This document shows positions 33,803 through 43,078 of a stretch of DNA of 64,000 bases, in pieces (the first letter of the stretch is position 1; every line of letters begins with the position of its first letter). This stretch comes from Candidatus Edwardsbacteria bacterium (GTDB lineage: Bacteria; Edwardsbacteria; AC1; EtOH8): positions 12,604 through 76,603 of the forward strand of contig JAVHLB010000012.1 of the NCBI GenBank assembly GCA_031082425.1. Direction: 5' to 3'. Under the pieces are notes generated by a model. The model did no database searches. It worked only from the letters and a program-made list of their open reading frames with translations, and had not been told where the DNA came from. The position numbers were made by a program, and so were the translations under genes.

Positions 33803-35725
33803 TTATGTTTGTTTTATATTATTGAATGTCTTTAGAAATAATTTAGAGTTGATATATAATTGTGTCTGATTTGCATATTGGCTGCCTCTAATTTCTTGTG
33901 TCGCATTCCTCATGGTTTCAATATTATTAAATGATTCTTCTTCAAGCGACTTAATTGCGCGCTCAAGACTTTCTTTGGTTGGATTTATTTGTTCTTTTTT
34001 ATAAGCATTAAATAATATCCTTTCACGATACTTTGTGTCATGCATTTTAAATTCAATCGCATCTCCAACACCAAATAATATTTTTAATTGTTCTGATCCT
34101 AAAATTAAATAACCAAAAGAATGAGCCTTTTCACCATTTCTGAAGCATTTATCTTCGATAATAACCAAATAACCATTGGGCTTTAATTTACTTTTAATTT
34201 GATTTATATTTTCAATCCACATATCTGGGACAATTTCATGCAATACATTGCATAATAGAACACAATCAAAATAATTATCCGGAACATCCTTTAAATCTTG
34301 ATAAATACCTTTTATATTTGGTATTTTTTTTATAAATTCCAGATCATTTGCTACTGGTTCATAAAGATATGCGTGATAATTTACTCTTATACTTACCTCA
34401 CAATCTTCTTGGATCGTGTACCCCATTCTTCCTTTGCCAGCCCCATAGTCTAATATCTCTAAAATCGATTCTTGCGTTATAAATTGTTTAAATAATTTGA
34501 ATTCCGGATCTGTTGTATCATTGCTAAAAACAACTTCAGGATCCCTAAAGCATTGCATCATAAAATTACCATATGCCCATTCTGAAGTTGAGTTAACAAA
34601 AGATCGCAATTCGTTTATATGTTCCTCTATACCCATTAGTTCGTTATAAGAATTACCGGGGGTTACCAGGGATGGCAATATAACCTCATTATCCTTCATC
34701 ATTAATATCTCATCGCACTCGAGATGTGCAAGTATATTTATTGAATGTGTAGCAATCCACAACTGCCCGGACTCTTTAACAATGTCTTTTAAAGATGAAA
34801 TCAATCTTATTTGGGCCTCTGGATGTAAATGTTTTTCAGGCTCATCAAGTATTATTATACTATCCCTTATATTTGTTTTCATACAATTATCTAAAAAGAA
34901 AAATAAAATCGCATAAGCAAACAGTGACTTTTGACCGGGCGATAAAAGGTTTATATTAAAAGGAACTCCATCAAAATGGAGAACACTACTTATCTCCCTT
35001 CCTACCTTGTGAGATTGATAACTAAATTCTTTGCCCAAAAATATTTCAACGTATCGTTTAATATTTGCAAATTGCCTAAATGATTCTTTCACCTCAATAT
35101 TTTGTTTAATACTAATTGGATCTTCTTTATGCTTTAAATAAAGATTAAATTCATCATTAACTAGTTCTAAAGTAATTTCATTGATGTAATCAATGGTGCT
35201 TTGACTACTAAATACTGAAAATTCGTTTATATCATTTATATTAGATTTATCTTTATACTTATTTGCTAAAACTTTTTTAAATGTTATACCATTAGCTATG
35301 GCTTCTTTAATTAAAACCAAATCATCATTGCTAATAACTTTAATATATTTACTACCATGGGTTCTCAATTTTTCTAAATTTGGTTCAATATTTAGTCGAA
35401 TCGATTCCCTCAATTGAAATTTCTGTGCTTCAGCAAATATCTGTGTTTCAATTTGATGCTTGGTATTAACTGCTGATCTGATTCTCTCATGCCAATCTGC
35501 GCTCTCAATATCTTTTGGTATATTTGTAATATAACCATTAAGAAATTCATCTGTCGTAATATTATGGATATAAGTATTAATAAAATTCAATAATCTTGTT
35601 TTCCCAGCGCCATTCTTACCTATTAACGCAACAGTTGAACCCAGTGGCTTTTTGGTTAAATTAATTTCTTTTAGATGCACTGCGTGTGCTTTACTGTTCG
35701 GTATAAATATTTTTGATATTCTCAT
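33803..35725 (-). CDS. ABC/RecF-type ATPase fused to a SAM-dependent methyltransferase, on an AT-rich island
   Basis: This 640-residue protein has two enzymatic halves. Residues 1 to about 350 form an ABC/SMC-like (RecF/OLD-type) ATPase: Walker A GKNGAGKT (36-43), signature LSPGQ (261-265), Walker B IIILDEPE (290-297) and switch His in ATHS (to 328), with a helical insertion between. Residues about 390-560 form a Rossmann methyltransferase: motif I DYGAGKG (426-432), then CVLLCNVLHEIVPD and GYLVIIEDK. The gene is far more AT-rich than its neighbours (line 35221-35280 has 9 G/C in 60; ruvB line 36121-36180 has 47), which suggests recent transfer. The substrate is unknown; single-gene ATPases of this sort are often defence effectors, but that is inference. 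Confidence 0.85.
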   Translation of the reverse strand: MRISKIFIPNSKAHAVHLKEINLTKKPLGSTVALIGKNGAGKTRLLNFINTYIHNITTDEFLNGYITNIPKDIESADWHERIRSAVNTKHQIETQIFAEAQKFQLRESIRLNIEPNLEKLRTHGSKYIKVISNDDLVLIKEAIANGITFKKVLANKYKDKSNINDINEFSVFSSQSTIDYINEITLELVNDEFNLYLKHKEDPISIKQNIEVKESFRQFANIKRYVEIFLGKEFSYQSHKVGREISSVLHFDGVPFNINLLSPGQKSLFAYAILFFFLDNCMKTNIRDSIIILDEPEKHLHPEAQIRLISSLKDIVKESGQLWIATHSINILAHLECDEILMMKDNEVILPSLVTPGNSYNELMGIEEHINELRSFVNSTSEWAYGNFMMQCFRDPEVVFSNDTTDPEFKLFKQFITQESILEILDYGAGKGRMGYTIQEDCEVSIRVNYHAYLYEPVANDLEFIKKIPNIKGIYQDLKDVPDNYFDCVLLCNVLHEIVPDMWIENINQIKSKLKPNGYLVIIEDKCFRNGEKAHSFGYLILGSEQLKILFGVGDAIEFKMHDTKYRERILFNAYKKEQINPTKESLERAIKSLEEESFNNIETMRNATQEIRGSQYANQTQLYINSKLFLKTFNNIKQT

Positions 35726-35780
35726 TTTATTATTACATAATATAAGTTTTAAAGGAAAATCTTGTTTTCTGTCTTTTTAC

Positions 35781-36797
35781 TTACAGCATTTCCGTTTGCT
35801 TTTTCATTGGTCTCAACCCCAAATGCATGTATGCTCTCTCTGTAGCCTCCCGGCCTCTGGGGGTCCTCATCAAAAAGCCCTCCTGGATCAGGTACGGCTC
35901 GTAGACCTCCTCCACCGTATCGGACTCCTCGCCCACCGCCACCGCCAGGGTGTTCAGGCCCACCGGCCCACCGTTGAACTTCTTGATGATGGCCTCCAGT
36001 ATCCTTTTGTCCATCTCGTCCAGGCCCACCTCGTCCACCTCCAGCCGCAATAATGACCTCTGGGCGATGGCCGCGGTGACGTTGCCGTCGCCCTCCACCT
36101 GTGCGAAATCGCGCACCCGGCGCAGCAGGCGGTTGGCCACCCGGGGTGTTCCCCGGGAGCGCTGGGCGATCTCCCGGGCCCCGCCGGGATCGATGCTGAC
36201 GCCCAGGATCCTGGCCGAGCGCATGATGATCTGCTCCAGATCGCCATGGGTGTAATAGTCCAGCCGGTTGATCATGCCGAAACGGGCCCGCATGGGGGCC
36301 GTTAAAAGCCCGGCCCGGGTGGTGGCCCCGATCAGGGTGAATTTGGGCAGATTAAGCCGCACCGAGCGGGCGCTGGGGCCCTTGTCGATCATGATGTCTA
36401 TGCAGTAGTCCTCCATGGCCGGGTAGATGTATTCCTCCACCATCCGGTTGATGCGGTGGATCTCGTCGATGAACAGCACATCGTGTTCGCCCAGGTTGGT
36501 CAGTATCCCGGCCAGGTCGGCCGGGCGCTCCAGCACCGGTCCGGTGGTGGCCTTGATCTGGGCCCCCATCTCCTTGGCGATGATGTGGGCCAAAGTGGTC
36601 TTGCCCAGCCCCGGAGGCCCGCAGAACAGCATGTGGTCTATGGCCTCGCCCCGGCCCTGGGCGGCCTGGATGAAGACCTTGAGGTTGCCCTTGATCTTGT
36701 CCTGGCCCACGAACTCGTCGAAGCTTACCGGCCGGACCGAGGAATCGAACTCAAGATCGCCCTCCAGGACATCTGGTATGGTGATTTTATCTGTCAT
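35781..36797 (-). CDS. ruvB: Holliday junction branch-migration ATPase RuvB
   Basis: RuvB is the hexameric motor of RuvAB. The 338-residue protein has Walker A GPPGLGKTT, Walker B FIDEIHR, sensor 1 LIGATTRAG and the C-terminal winged helix (QEGFLMRTPRGREATERAY). It is separated from ruvA and ruvC, which lie 3-4 kb upstream on the same strand, by the TPR and sorting-domain genes. Confidence 0.97.
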   Translation of the reverse strand: MTDKITIPDVLEGDLEFDSSVRPVSFDEFVGQDKIKGNLKVFIQAAQGRGEAIDHMLFCGPPGLGKTTLAHIIAKEMGAQIKATTGPVLERPADLAGILTNLGEHDVLFIDEIHRINRMVEEYIYPAMEDYCIDIMIDKGPSARSVRLNLPKFTLIGATTRAGLLTAPMRARFGMINRLDYYTHGDLEQIIMRSARILGVSIDPGGAREIAQRSRGTPRVANRLLRRVRDFAQVEGDGNVTAAIAQRSLLRLEVDEVGLDEMDKRILEAIIKKFNGGPVGLNTLAVAVGEESDTVEEVYEPYLIQEGFLMRTPRGREATERAYMHLGLRPMKKQTEML

Positions 36798-36824
36798 ATC
36801 TGTATTTTAGAATTTAACTTTTTT

Positions 36825-36899
36825 ACCACCAAGACACCAAGGCACAAATACCATTAACGATTTCCGATTAACTATTAACGAAAGTAGTGCCTTAGTGGT
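36825..36899. repeat. 75-base imperfect inverted repeat, family A copy 1
   Basis: The left arm starts ACCACCAAGACACCAAGGCA and the right arm is GTGCCTTAGTGGT. It abuts the stop codon of the TPR gene. A related element of nearly equal length lies between ruvC and yebC. Confidence 0.65.
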
Positions 36900-38065
36900 T
36901 ACTGTCCCAATCTTTCCAGCAGAAGTTTGGCCTCAGCGCTGCCCAGCTGGGCCGCCTTCCGGGCATCGGCCAGGGCCGACTCCATGTCCCCCCTGATGGC
37001 ATGCACCCCGGCCCGGTTCAGGTAGCCGTCGCTGAAGGTCGGGTCTATTTCTATCATTTTATTGAAATCAGATACGGCCTTGGCATAAATCTTTTGCTGC
37101 AGGTAGACCGCTCCCCGGTTGTTGTAAGCCTGAACGTCAGTTGGATCAAGTTTTATTGCCTTGCTGTAATCCGATTGAGCCAATTTCCAATTTCCCATTT
37201 TTTCATAAGTCAACGCCCGGTTGAAATAGGCCTTGCTGTTGTCCGGTTTCAGCAGCAGCGAGCGGTTGAAGTCATTCAAAGCCTTGGCGTATTCACCCAA
37301 ATGATAGTAGGCGATGCCGCGATTGTAATATATCCTGTGATCCTTGGCCGATGCTTTAAGCGCCCGGTCATAATCAGGCACGGCCTTTTTATGGTCGTTC
37401 AGGCGGGCATAGGCGATGCCGCGGTTGACCAATGAGATGGCGTCGTTGGGATCTGCCTCCAGCGACCGGGTGAAGGCGGTCAGGGCCGTGGTGGCATCGC
37501 CCGATTCCAGGGCCGCCAGCCCCTGCTGGGCCGACTGGGCGGCCGACAGCTTCTGGGCGCTTTGCAGATATTTTATCTGGTCGGCAAATTTGGAATTATC
37601 CGAGCTGGCCCTTTCCAAGGCCTTGTTGAGCTTGGCTATCTCGGCCAGGGCTTTTTGGGAGGAGGTCTTCAGGGCTTCCAGCTCCCTGGTCTTGGCCTTG
37701 TCCTCCCTCAGCCGGGCGACCGCAGTTGATACGCTGTCGGGATCGGCCTGTATCTGCGCTTTCAGCCAGTAGGTCTGGCCGTTCCATCTCTGGTCCATGA
37801 TCTTGGTCTGCACCGCCCCGGCGGTATAGACCGAGATGTCATCCGACACCACCATGCCGTTCTGGACCGTGGTCCCGCTGACCAGGTAGGTGCCGATCTC
37901 CTCCAGCAGAAGGCGTTTGACCTCGCTCAGGGCTATGGCCTGGCAGGTCAGCCGGCTGTCATAATCGCTGGCCTGGTAGGTGTATTCGCGGATGAAGGTT
38001 TTCTTTTCAGCCTGACCGTAGTTGGCAAACAGAAGAATTGTTATAAATATTATAATAAATTTCAT
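36899..38065 (-). CDS. Exported TPR-repeat protein
   Basis: A 388-residue protein with a signal peptide (about residues 1-19), a globular N-terminal region to about 110, a short coiled coil (about 115-175) and five or six TPR repeats to the C-terminus (e.g. AISLVNRGIAYARLNDHKKA; HRIYYNRGIAYYHLGEYAKA). TPR arrays mediate protein-protein contact; here in the periplasm. It starts seven bases after the secreted sorting-domain gene, so the two are an operon. The partner is unknown. Confidence 0.87.
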   Translation of the reverse strand: MKFIIIFITILLFANYGQAEKKTFIREYTYQASDYDSRLTCQAIALSEVKRLLLEEIGTYLVSGTTVQNGMVVSDDISVYTAGAVQTKIMDQRWNGQTYWLKAQIQADPDSVSTAVARLREDKAKTRELEALKTSSQKALAEIAKLNKALERASSDNSKFADQIKYLQSAQKLSAAQSAQQGLAALESGDATTALTAFTRSLEADPNDAISLVNRGIAYARLNDHKKAVPDYDRALKASAKDHRIYYNRGIAYYHLGEYAKALNDFNRSLLLKPDNSKAYFNRALTYEKMGNWKLAQSDYSKAIKLDPTDVQAYNNRGAVYLQQKIYAKAVSDFNKMIEIDPTFSDGYLNRAGVHAIRGDMESALADARKAAQLGSAEAKLLLERLGQ

Positions 38066-38072
38066 TTGAAGA

Positions 38073-39725
38073 TCAATTTACTTTGATTAATTTGATATTG
38101 GAATTTCTGCCGCCGCCGGATAGCCGGCAGATATAAACCCCGGCCGCAGCCCTTTTCCCGGCGTCATCACAGCCGTTCCAGTTTAGCTGGTAATTGCCGG
38201 GTGGCGTTTTGTCATTATACAATACTTTTACCAACTGGCCCAGCGAGTTATATATCGATATATTTGCATTGCACATTTTATCAACAGCAAATGTGACTTT
38301 GGCATTTTTTTTGAACGGGTTAGGACCGTTGATTTTTAATCCAAAAATAAAATTAACAGGTAAATCGGACGGCTTTCCGGCTATGCCTTGCGGAGATACC
38401 AAAAACCAGCCGGTGCTGTCAACGGCTTCGTTCCAGCCCGAATCTATCGCCTCGGCCTTAAAACGATAATTGGCCGAATCATCCGGCACCGTCCAATTTA
38501 CCAGGGAATCCTTCGATATCATATCGAAGATATTCTGCCATTCACTCTGTCCTTCTCTCTGGCAATATACATTCAAAAAAGCCACATCATTTGAATGATT
38601 GAACTGCAATTGTATATTTTGGCCTTTATAATATGTCGAATCGGCAACAGGCGAAGTTATCTGCACCCAGGGGGCGATGGTATCCCGGCAATAGATGGCA
38701 GAATAAAATATATTGCTATTGGACCATAGAATGCAAGGGTTGCCCATCTGATCCAAAGCCAACTGGCTGATAGCACCAGTAGCAACTGGTTGACTGCCAT
38801 CCCAATTTGAACCGTTGAACGAATTGACATAAACCAAACTATCAGCATGCCAACCTACCCAGATGATCCCATTTTTATCCGTTACGGATTGTACATTATA
38901 ACCCGCTAATAATAATTCTTTATCGTTCCATAAACCACTTTCATTTACTCTGTAGAAAAGGTTACCATTTTTCACCCAAAATGCCCATACTTTACCAATA
39001 CTATCTGCCGTTAAACTTAAAGAAGAATAATATTCGGTATAGCTTGTATCAATAGTTTGAAAATTAACAACCAAAATATTTTTCCTATCAAACCACGTTT
39101 CATCCTCCCAGCCAATCCACCATTTTCCGTTTTTATCACATGTTATTTTGGGGTTGCTTTTACCTTCCTCCCCGGAAACAATAGTTGTTCCGGACCCCCA
39201 GCCTTGGTTATATGATTTTGATTGGATAGAATGTTCAAAACTATAATAAAATTGCCAAACAAACACAGTGCTATCGAAAGAATTTGCCGATGCACCAACA
39301 ACCGCCTTATCATCGAATATTAATTGGCTCCAAATAGTGTCAAAACGGCTACAGTCCATTCTGTTAGGCCCCAACAATGTATCTTTAGAAGGTATTACAC
39401 CTGTAAACGCTGTAGTAACATGTGCATTTTTATTTATATTCGTAAATACGCTGAATTCTTCACCAACATGGTGACACAGCTTTCGTGTCATACCCCATCC
39501 AGAAGGTTTAAAACGTGCTGCAAATATAAAAGCAGTATCGCTGCTATAAACATGATCACTCCAAACTGCCCATAAGTTATTTGCTGTATTTACCAATTTA
39601 CATTGCAGGGATATAGCTGTATCCGGGTTTATCTGGCTGAAATGCCGCCACTGGCCTTCCTGGCCCAATGCCACAACAGAAATAATGGCAAGCAATAGAG
39701 AAACCAATCCTGTTTTCTTAAACAT
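38073..39725 (-). CDS. Secreted protein with T9SS-type C-terminal sorting domain
   Basis: A 550-residue protein with a signal peptide (about 1-21), a long central region without recognised catalytic motif and a fibronectin-like stretch (about 355-440). The C-terminal domain (about 455-550) has GPNPFKKNAKVTFAV, ISIYNSLGQLVKVLY, GNYQLNWNGCDDAGKRAAAG and a final NIKLIKVN. That order is characteristic of T9SS type A sorting domains, also annotated as FlgD-Ig-like. The gene is more AT-rich than the surrounding ones. The product is probably exported to the cell surface; the molecular role is unknown. Confidence 0.85.
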   Translation of the reverse strand: MFKKTGLVSLLLAIISVVALGQEGQWRHFSQINPDTAISLQCKLVNTANNLWAVWSDHVYSSDTAFIFAARFKPSGWGMTRKLCHHVGEEFSVFTNINKNAHVTTAFTGVIPSKDTLLGPNRMDCSRFDTIWSQLIFDDKAVVGASANSFDSTVFVWQFYYSFEHSIQSKSYNQGWGSGTTIVSGEEGKSNPKITCDKNGKWWIGWEDETWFDRKNILVVNFQTIDTSYTEYYSSLSLTADSIGKVWAFWVKNGNLFYRVNESGLWNDKELLLAGYNVQSVTDKNGIIWVGWHADSLVYVNSFNGSNWDGSQPVATGAISQLALDQMGNPCILWSNSNIFYSAIYCRDTIAPWVQITSPVADSTYYKGQNIQLQFNHSNDVAFLNVYCQREGQSEWQNIFDMISKDSLVNWTVPDDSANYRFKAEAIDSGWNEAVDSTGWFLVSPQGIAGKPSDLPVNFIFGLKINGPNPFKKNAKVTFAVDKMCNANISIYNSLGQLVKVLYNDKTPPGNYQLNWNGCDDAGKRAAAGVYICRLSGGGRNSNIKLIKVN

Positions 39726-39748
39726 GGGTTCCCCTTTAAAATAGATTA

Positions 39749-40336
39749 TTACCCCTTCAGCGCTTCCCTTACAACCTGCTCCACCGGAGCCTTATCTCCC
39801 AATTTGCCCTTGGCCTTCTCTACCGCCCCTTTGGCCTCGGCATAATTCAGCCCCAGCGACATCAAAGCCTCTATGGCCGGATCGCTGATCCCTGTCCCCT
39901 GTCCCCTGATGGTCGGCAAACCCTCCACCACCGCCTCGGCGATCTTGCCTTTCAGTTCGACCAAAAGACGCTCGGCGGTCTTCTTGCCCACCCCGGAGAT
40001 GGCCGTCAGCATGGTCATGTCCTGGTTGGCCACCGCCTGCTCCAAGTCCTCCGGAGCCATGTGCGACAGCACCGTCAGCGCCAGCTTGGGCCCGATGCCG
40101 GAGATGCCTATCAGGACCTTGAACACCTTGCGTTCCTTCTCGCTGGCAAAGCCGAACAACTGCAGGATGTCTTCCTTGACGTGCAGGTAGGTCAGCAGTT
40201 TGGCCTGGTTGCCGGCCTCGGGCAGCTTGTCGAAGGTGTTGAGCGAGATGTTTATCTGGTATCCCACCCCACCGGCCTCGATCACCGCCTCGGCCGGGTA
40301 TTTTTGAACCAGCGTCCCCTTGATGTGATGATACAA
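39749..40336 (-). CDS. ruvA: Holliday junction DNA helicase subunit RuvA
   Basis: RuvA recognises four-way junctions. The protein has HIKGTLVQKYPAEAVIEAGG at the N-terminus, the helix-hairpin-helix motifs GISGIGPKLAL and ISGVGKKTAERLLVELKG, and the C-terminal RuvB-binding domain (LGLNYAEAKGAVEKA). An ATG at 40372 would add MKCWKLFERFET, unlike the family; the TTG at 40336, preceded by GAAAGG, gives a 195-residue protein with the usual start. It follows ruvC by 42 bases. Confidence 0.93.
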   Translation of the reverse strand: MYHHIKGTLVQKYPAEAVIEAGGVGYQINISLNTFDKLPEAGNQAKLLTYLHVKEDILQLFGFASEKERKVFKVLIGISGIGPKLALTVLSHMAPEDLEQAVANQDMTMLTAISGVGKKTAERLLVELKGKIAEAVVEGLPTIRGQGTGISDPAIEALMSLGLNYAEAKGAVEKAKGKLGDKAPVEQVVREALKG

Positions 40337-40378
40337 CGTTTCAAACCTTTCGAACAATTTCCAACATTTCAAACCTTG

Positions 40379-40867
40379 TTAGACACCCTTGATCTGCCTT
40401 AATGTCCTTCTCTGCAGATGGCATATCGCCACCGCCAGGGCATCGGCCGCATCCTCCGGCGGAGTGGCCCGCAGTCCCAGCATGGCCCGGATCATGAAGC
40501 CCACCTGTCCCTTGCCGGCCCGTCCCTGGCCCACCACGGACTTCTTCACCTCCAGCGGCGAGTACTCGAACAGCTGGCACCCGGCCTGCTGCACCGCCAA
40601 AAGGCAGACCCCCCGGGCGTGGCCCATCACCAGCGCGCTGTGGACGTTCTTGCCGTAAAAGGTGGCCTCCACCGCCACCTCGTCGGGCTGATACTGTTCC
40701 AGGACCCCCTGAAGCCCGGCGTAGATCACCCCCAGCCGGACGGAAAGAGAAACCCCCGGCCGTGCCTTGAGGCATCCGAGGGCTACCACTTTGCGATTTC
40801 GGCCGTCGCTTTCCAATACTCCGTATCCGGTGGTCTGGCTTCCGGGATCTATTCCTAATATTATCAT
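40379..40867 (-). CDS. ruvC: Crossover junction endonuclease RuvC
   Basis: RuvC resolves Holliday junctions. The 162-residue protein has the catalytic acids in ILGIDPG, VEATFYGKN and EDAADALAVA. The frame is open to an upstream ATG at 40906, but the ATG at 40867 (GGTGAG ribosome-binding site) begins the canonical MIILGIDPG. yebC-ruvC-ruvA is a widespread order. Confidence 0.96.
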   Translation of the reverse strand: MIILGIDPGSQTTGYGVLESDGRNRKVVALGCLKARPGVSLSVRLGVIYAGLQGVLEQYQPDEVAVEATFYGKNVHSALVMGHARGVCLLAVQQAGCQLFEYSPLEVKKSVVGQGRAGKGQVGFMIRAMLGLRATPPEDAADALAVAICHLQRRTLRQIKGV

Positions 40868-40873
40868 GCTCTC

Positions 40874-40949
40874 ACCACTAAGACACCAAGGCACAGAAAT
40901 AATCAACGTTCAAAAGCCTTGAAGTTTGGTGTCTTCGTGCCTTTGTGGT
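40874..40949. repeat. 76-base imperfect inverted repeat, family A copy 2
   Basis: The left arm starts ACCACTAAGACACCAAGGCA (40874) and the right arm TGGTGTCTTCGTGCCTTTGT ends just before the yebC stop (40949). It differs by one base from the left arm of the copy beside ruvB. It spaces yebC from ruvC. Confidence 0.65.
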
Positions 40950-40956
40950 TCATCTG

Positions 40957-41706
40957 TTACTTGTCCAGTTTGGCCAGGATCTCGGGAGAGATGTCGAAGT
41001 TGGCATAGACCTTCTGGGTGTCGTCGAAGTCCTCCAGCATGTCCATCAGCTTCAGCATGCTCTCGGCGGTCCGCTCGTCCAGTTGGACGGTGTTCTGCGG
41101 GATCTTGTTCATCTCGGCCGAAGTTACCGGGATGCCCTTGGCCTCGACGGCCGACCTCACCGCTTCCAGATTGGACGGCGCGGTGTAAACCTCGAAGACG
41201 CCCTCCTCGGCCTTGACATCATCGGCCCCGGCCTCCAGCGCCACGTCCATCAGGGTATCCTCGTCGGTCTTGGATGAGTCTATGGTGATGACCCCCTTGG
41301 CCTCGAACATCCAGGCCACGCAGCCCTGGGCCCCCATGTTTCCGCCGTATTTGGAGAACAGGTGCCGCAGTTCGGAGGCGGTGCGGTTCTTGTTGTCGGT
41401 CACGCAGTCTATCAGCAGGGCCACCCCGCCCGGTCCGTAGCCTTCGTAGGTGATCTCCTCGTAGGTAACGCCCTCCAGCTCGCCGGTGCCCTTTTTGATG
41501 GCCCGCTCGATGTTGTCGGCCGGCATATTGCTGGCCTTGGCGATGGCAATGGCCGTGCGAAGACGGGGGTTGCCGTCGGGGTCGCCCCCGCCCTGCCTGG
41601 CGGCGATGGAGATCTCCTTTATCACCCGGGTGAAGACCCGGCCCCTGGCGGCATCGATCCCGGCCTTTTTCCTTTTAATGGTGGCCCATTTTGAATGACC
41701 TGACAT
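40957..41706 (-). CDS. yebC: YebC/PmpR/TACO1 family protein
   Basis: A 249-residue YebC: MSGHSKWATIKRKKAGIDAA at the start, the TDNKNRTASELRHLFSKYGG signature, and three domains of usual size. Members have been described as DNA-binding regulators, and more recently as helpers of translation through proline stretches. The in-frame ATG at 41739 lies upstream of a GGAGGTTC ribosome-binding site, so the ATG at 41706 is preferred. A promoter lies about 90 bases upstream. Confidence 0.95.
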   Translation of the reverse strand: MSGHSKWATIKRKKAGIDAARGRVFTRVIKEISIAARQGGGDPDGNPRLRTAIAIAKASNMPADNIERAIKKGTGELEGVTYEEITYEGYGPGGVALLIDCVTDNKNRTASELRHLFSKYGGNMGAQGCVAWMFEAKGVITIDSSKTDEDTLMDVALEAGADDVKAEEGVFEVYTAPSNLEAVRSAVEAKGIPVTSAEMNKIPQNTVQLDERTAESMLKLMDMLEDFDDTQKVYANFDISPEILAKLDK

Positions 41707-41796
41707 GCTGAACCTCCTTGGCAAACGGCCATGTCCCATTGAAACATGGCGTATATTTGGGTTGAAAGATTAACAGTTAAAACCTTAATATATATG

Positions 41797-41826
41797 ATTT
41801 TACCGTAAAAGGCCCGGGCTTGTCAA
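41797..41826 (-). promoter_or_regulatory. Sigma-70-type promoter of yebC-ruvC-ruvA
   Basis: On the minus strand TTGACA (41826-41821), 18 bases, then TAAAAT (41802-41797). The expected leader to the yebC ATG is about 85 bases. Confidence 0.65.
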
Positions 41827-41845
41827 GGAATAAGAAATCTTAGGC

Positions 41846-43033
41846 CTATGAACGGTGATCTTCCATCAAAACGGATAGCGGTTCGCTTAAAAGGTCGGCG
41901 GTTCTTATTGCCGGCGGCTGTCCGCCCTCTTTGAATTTGGCCGACAGCAGGCCGAAGGAGACCCTCTCGATCCCGGCCGCCTTCAGCCCCGCCCGGTAGA
42001 TCTGATAGGTCCGCTGAAAGGTCCCGTAGTCCCGGGGGCCGGATTTCTGATAGGCCTCCTGCAGGGCATATTCCGCCGCTTCCTTCTCATCGCTGTGCCT
42101 GAGGATGAGATTCCGGAAATCATTTTCCGGCAGATATTTTCCCAGCCATAACAGAATGTCCTTATCCTCGTTGTAGCCCAGGTGCAAAGTGGTCTGGCAG
42201 ATCCCGCCGTATTCCAGGTGTTCCTTGGCTCCGGCCAGAATATCTTCGACCAACTCCCGCCCGCTGATCCCGCCCTCCCGGTTCCAGGCCTTGACCAGCC
42301 CCGGGGCTGAAGGAGGATTGGAGACTATCCGGTCGAATTTATCCTTGCCCGTCGGTTGGTACAGGTCCCCGCAAACGAACTCCACGTTTCCGATGCCGTT
42401 AAGCAGGGCATTGAATTTCGCCAGATCTATAGCCCGGGGGTTGATATCCACCCCGGTCACTTTTTCGGCTGATTTTGACAATATCAGCGACTGCAGGCCG
42501 GAGCCGCAGCCCAGGTCCAGCGCGGTTTTGCAGGAAGTCCGGACCAGCCACCGGGCCATGATATAGGAGGTCTTGTCCAGCCGCCACACCAGATTGTCGG
42601 ACGAAAGGTATTCATTCTTGGCATGACCATCGATATTAAGGAAGACCTTGTCGGTGGCGATCAGAAGGTCCTCGAACGGCAGCAGGGTGAAATTGGCGTG
42701 GATATCCTCCTGATCCGTTGTGCAGAGACCGAGATTGCACAGCAATCCCAGATCGGCAGTTCCCAAGGCTTGTTCGATAATATCCTTTTTGCCCGGCAGG
42801 CCTAAAACCAAAAAGCTTATGATATGACTTAAGGGAGCTGGATTATCCGCCAGCCTTTCGACAAACAACGGGAGATATTTGTATTCCAGCGGATAAAGGG
42901 CGAAAATATTATCCAGGCCCAAAGCTTCTTTGACCTCCCCCACAGAAAACCCCAGACCTTTTAATTTTTGCCCCAGTTGTTCAACCCGGACCGGATCGAT
43001 GTTTTCGTATGATAAGGGTTTTTCAAGGTTCAT
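41846..43033 (-). CDS. Class I SAM-dependent methyltransferase with NPP motif
   Basis: A 395-residue protein. The N-terminal helical region (about 1-140) resembles a substrate-recognition domain; the catalytic domain has motif I ALDLGCGSGLQSLILS, an acidic motif VTGVDINPRAI and motif IV VSNPPSAPG. The NPP(S/Y) motif places it among methyltransferases that modify amide or exocyclic amino nitrogens, such as PrmC- or RsmC-like enzymes. Whether it acts on protein, rRNA or DNA cannot be told. The gene stands alone, with 45 bases to the YbaN gene. Confidence 0.85.
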   Translation of the reverse strand: MNLEKPLSYENIDPVRVEQLGQKLKGLGFSVGEVKEALGLDNIFALYPLEYKYLPLFVERLADNPAPLSHIISFLVLGLPGKKDIIEQALGTADLGLLCNLGLCTTDQEDIHANFTLLPFEDLLIATDKVFLNIDGHAKNEYLSSDNLVWRLDKTSYIMARWLVRTSCKTALDLGCGSGLQSLILSKSAEKVTGVDINPRAIDLAKFNALLNGIGNVEFVCGDLYQPTGKDKFDRIVSNPPSAPGLVKAWNREGGISGRELVEDILAGAKEHLEYGGICQTTLHLGYNEDKDILLWLGKYLPENDFRNLILRHSDEKEAAEYALQEAYQKSGPRDYGTFQRTYQIYRAGLKAAGIERVSFGLLSAKFKEGGQPPAIRTADLLSEPLSVLMEDHRS

Positions 43034-43078
43034 GGATATACCCCTGATTGGTTTTATTGATCGAAATCATAATAGGGT

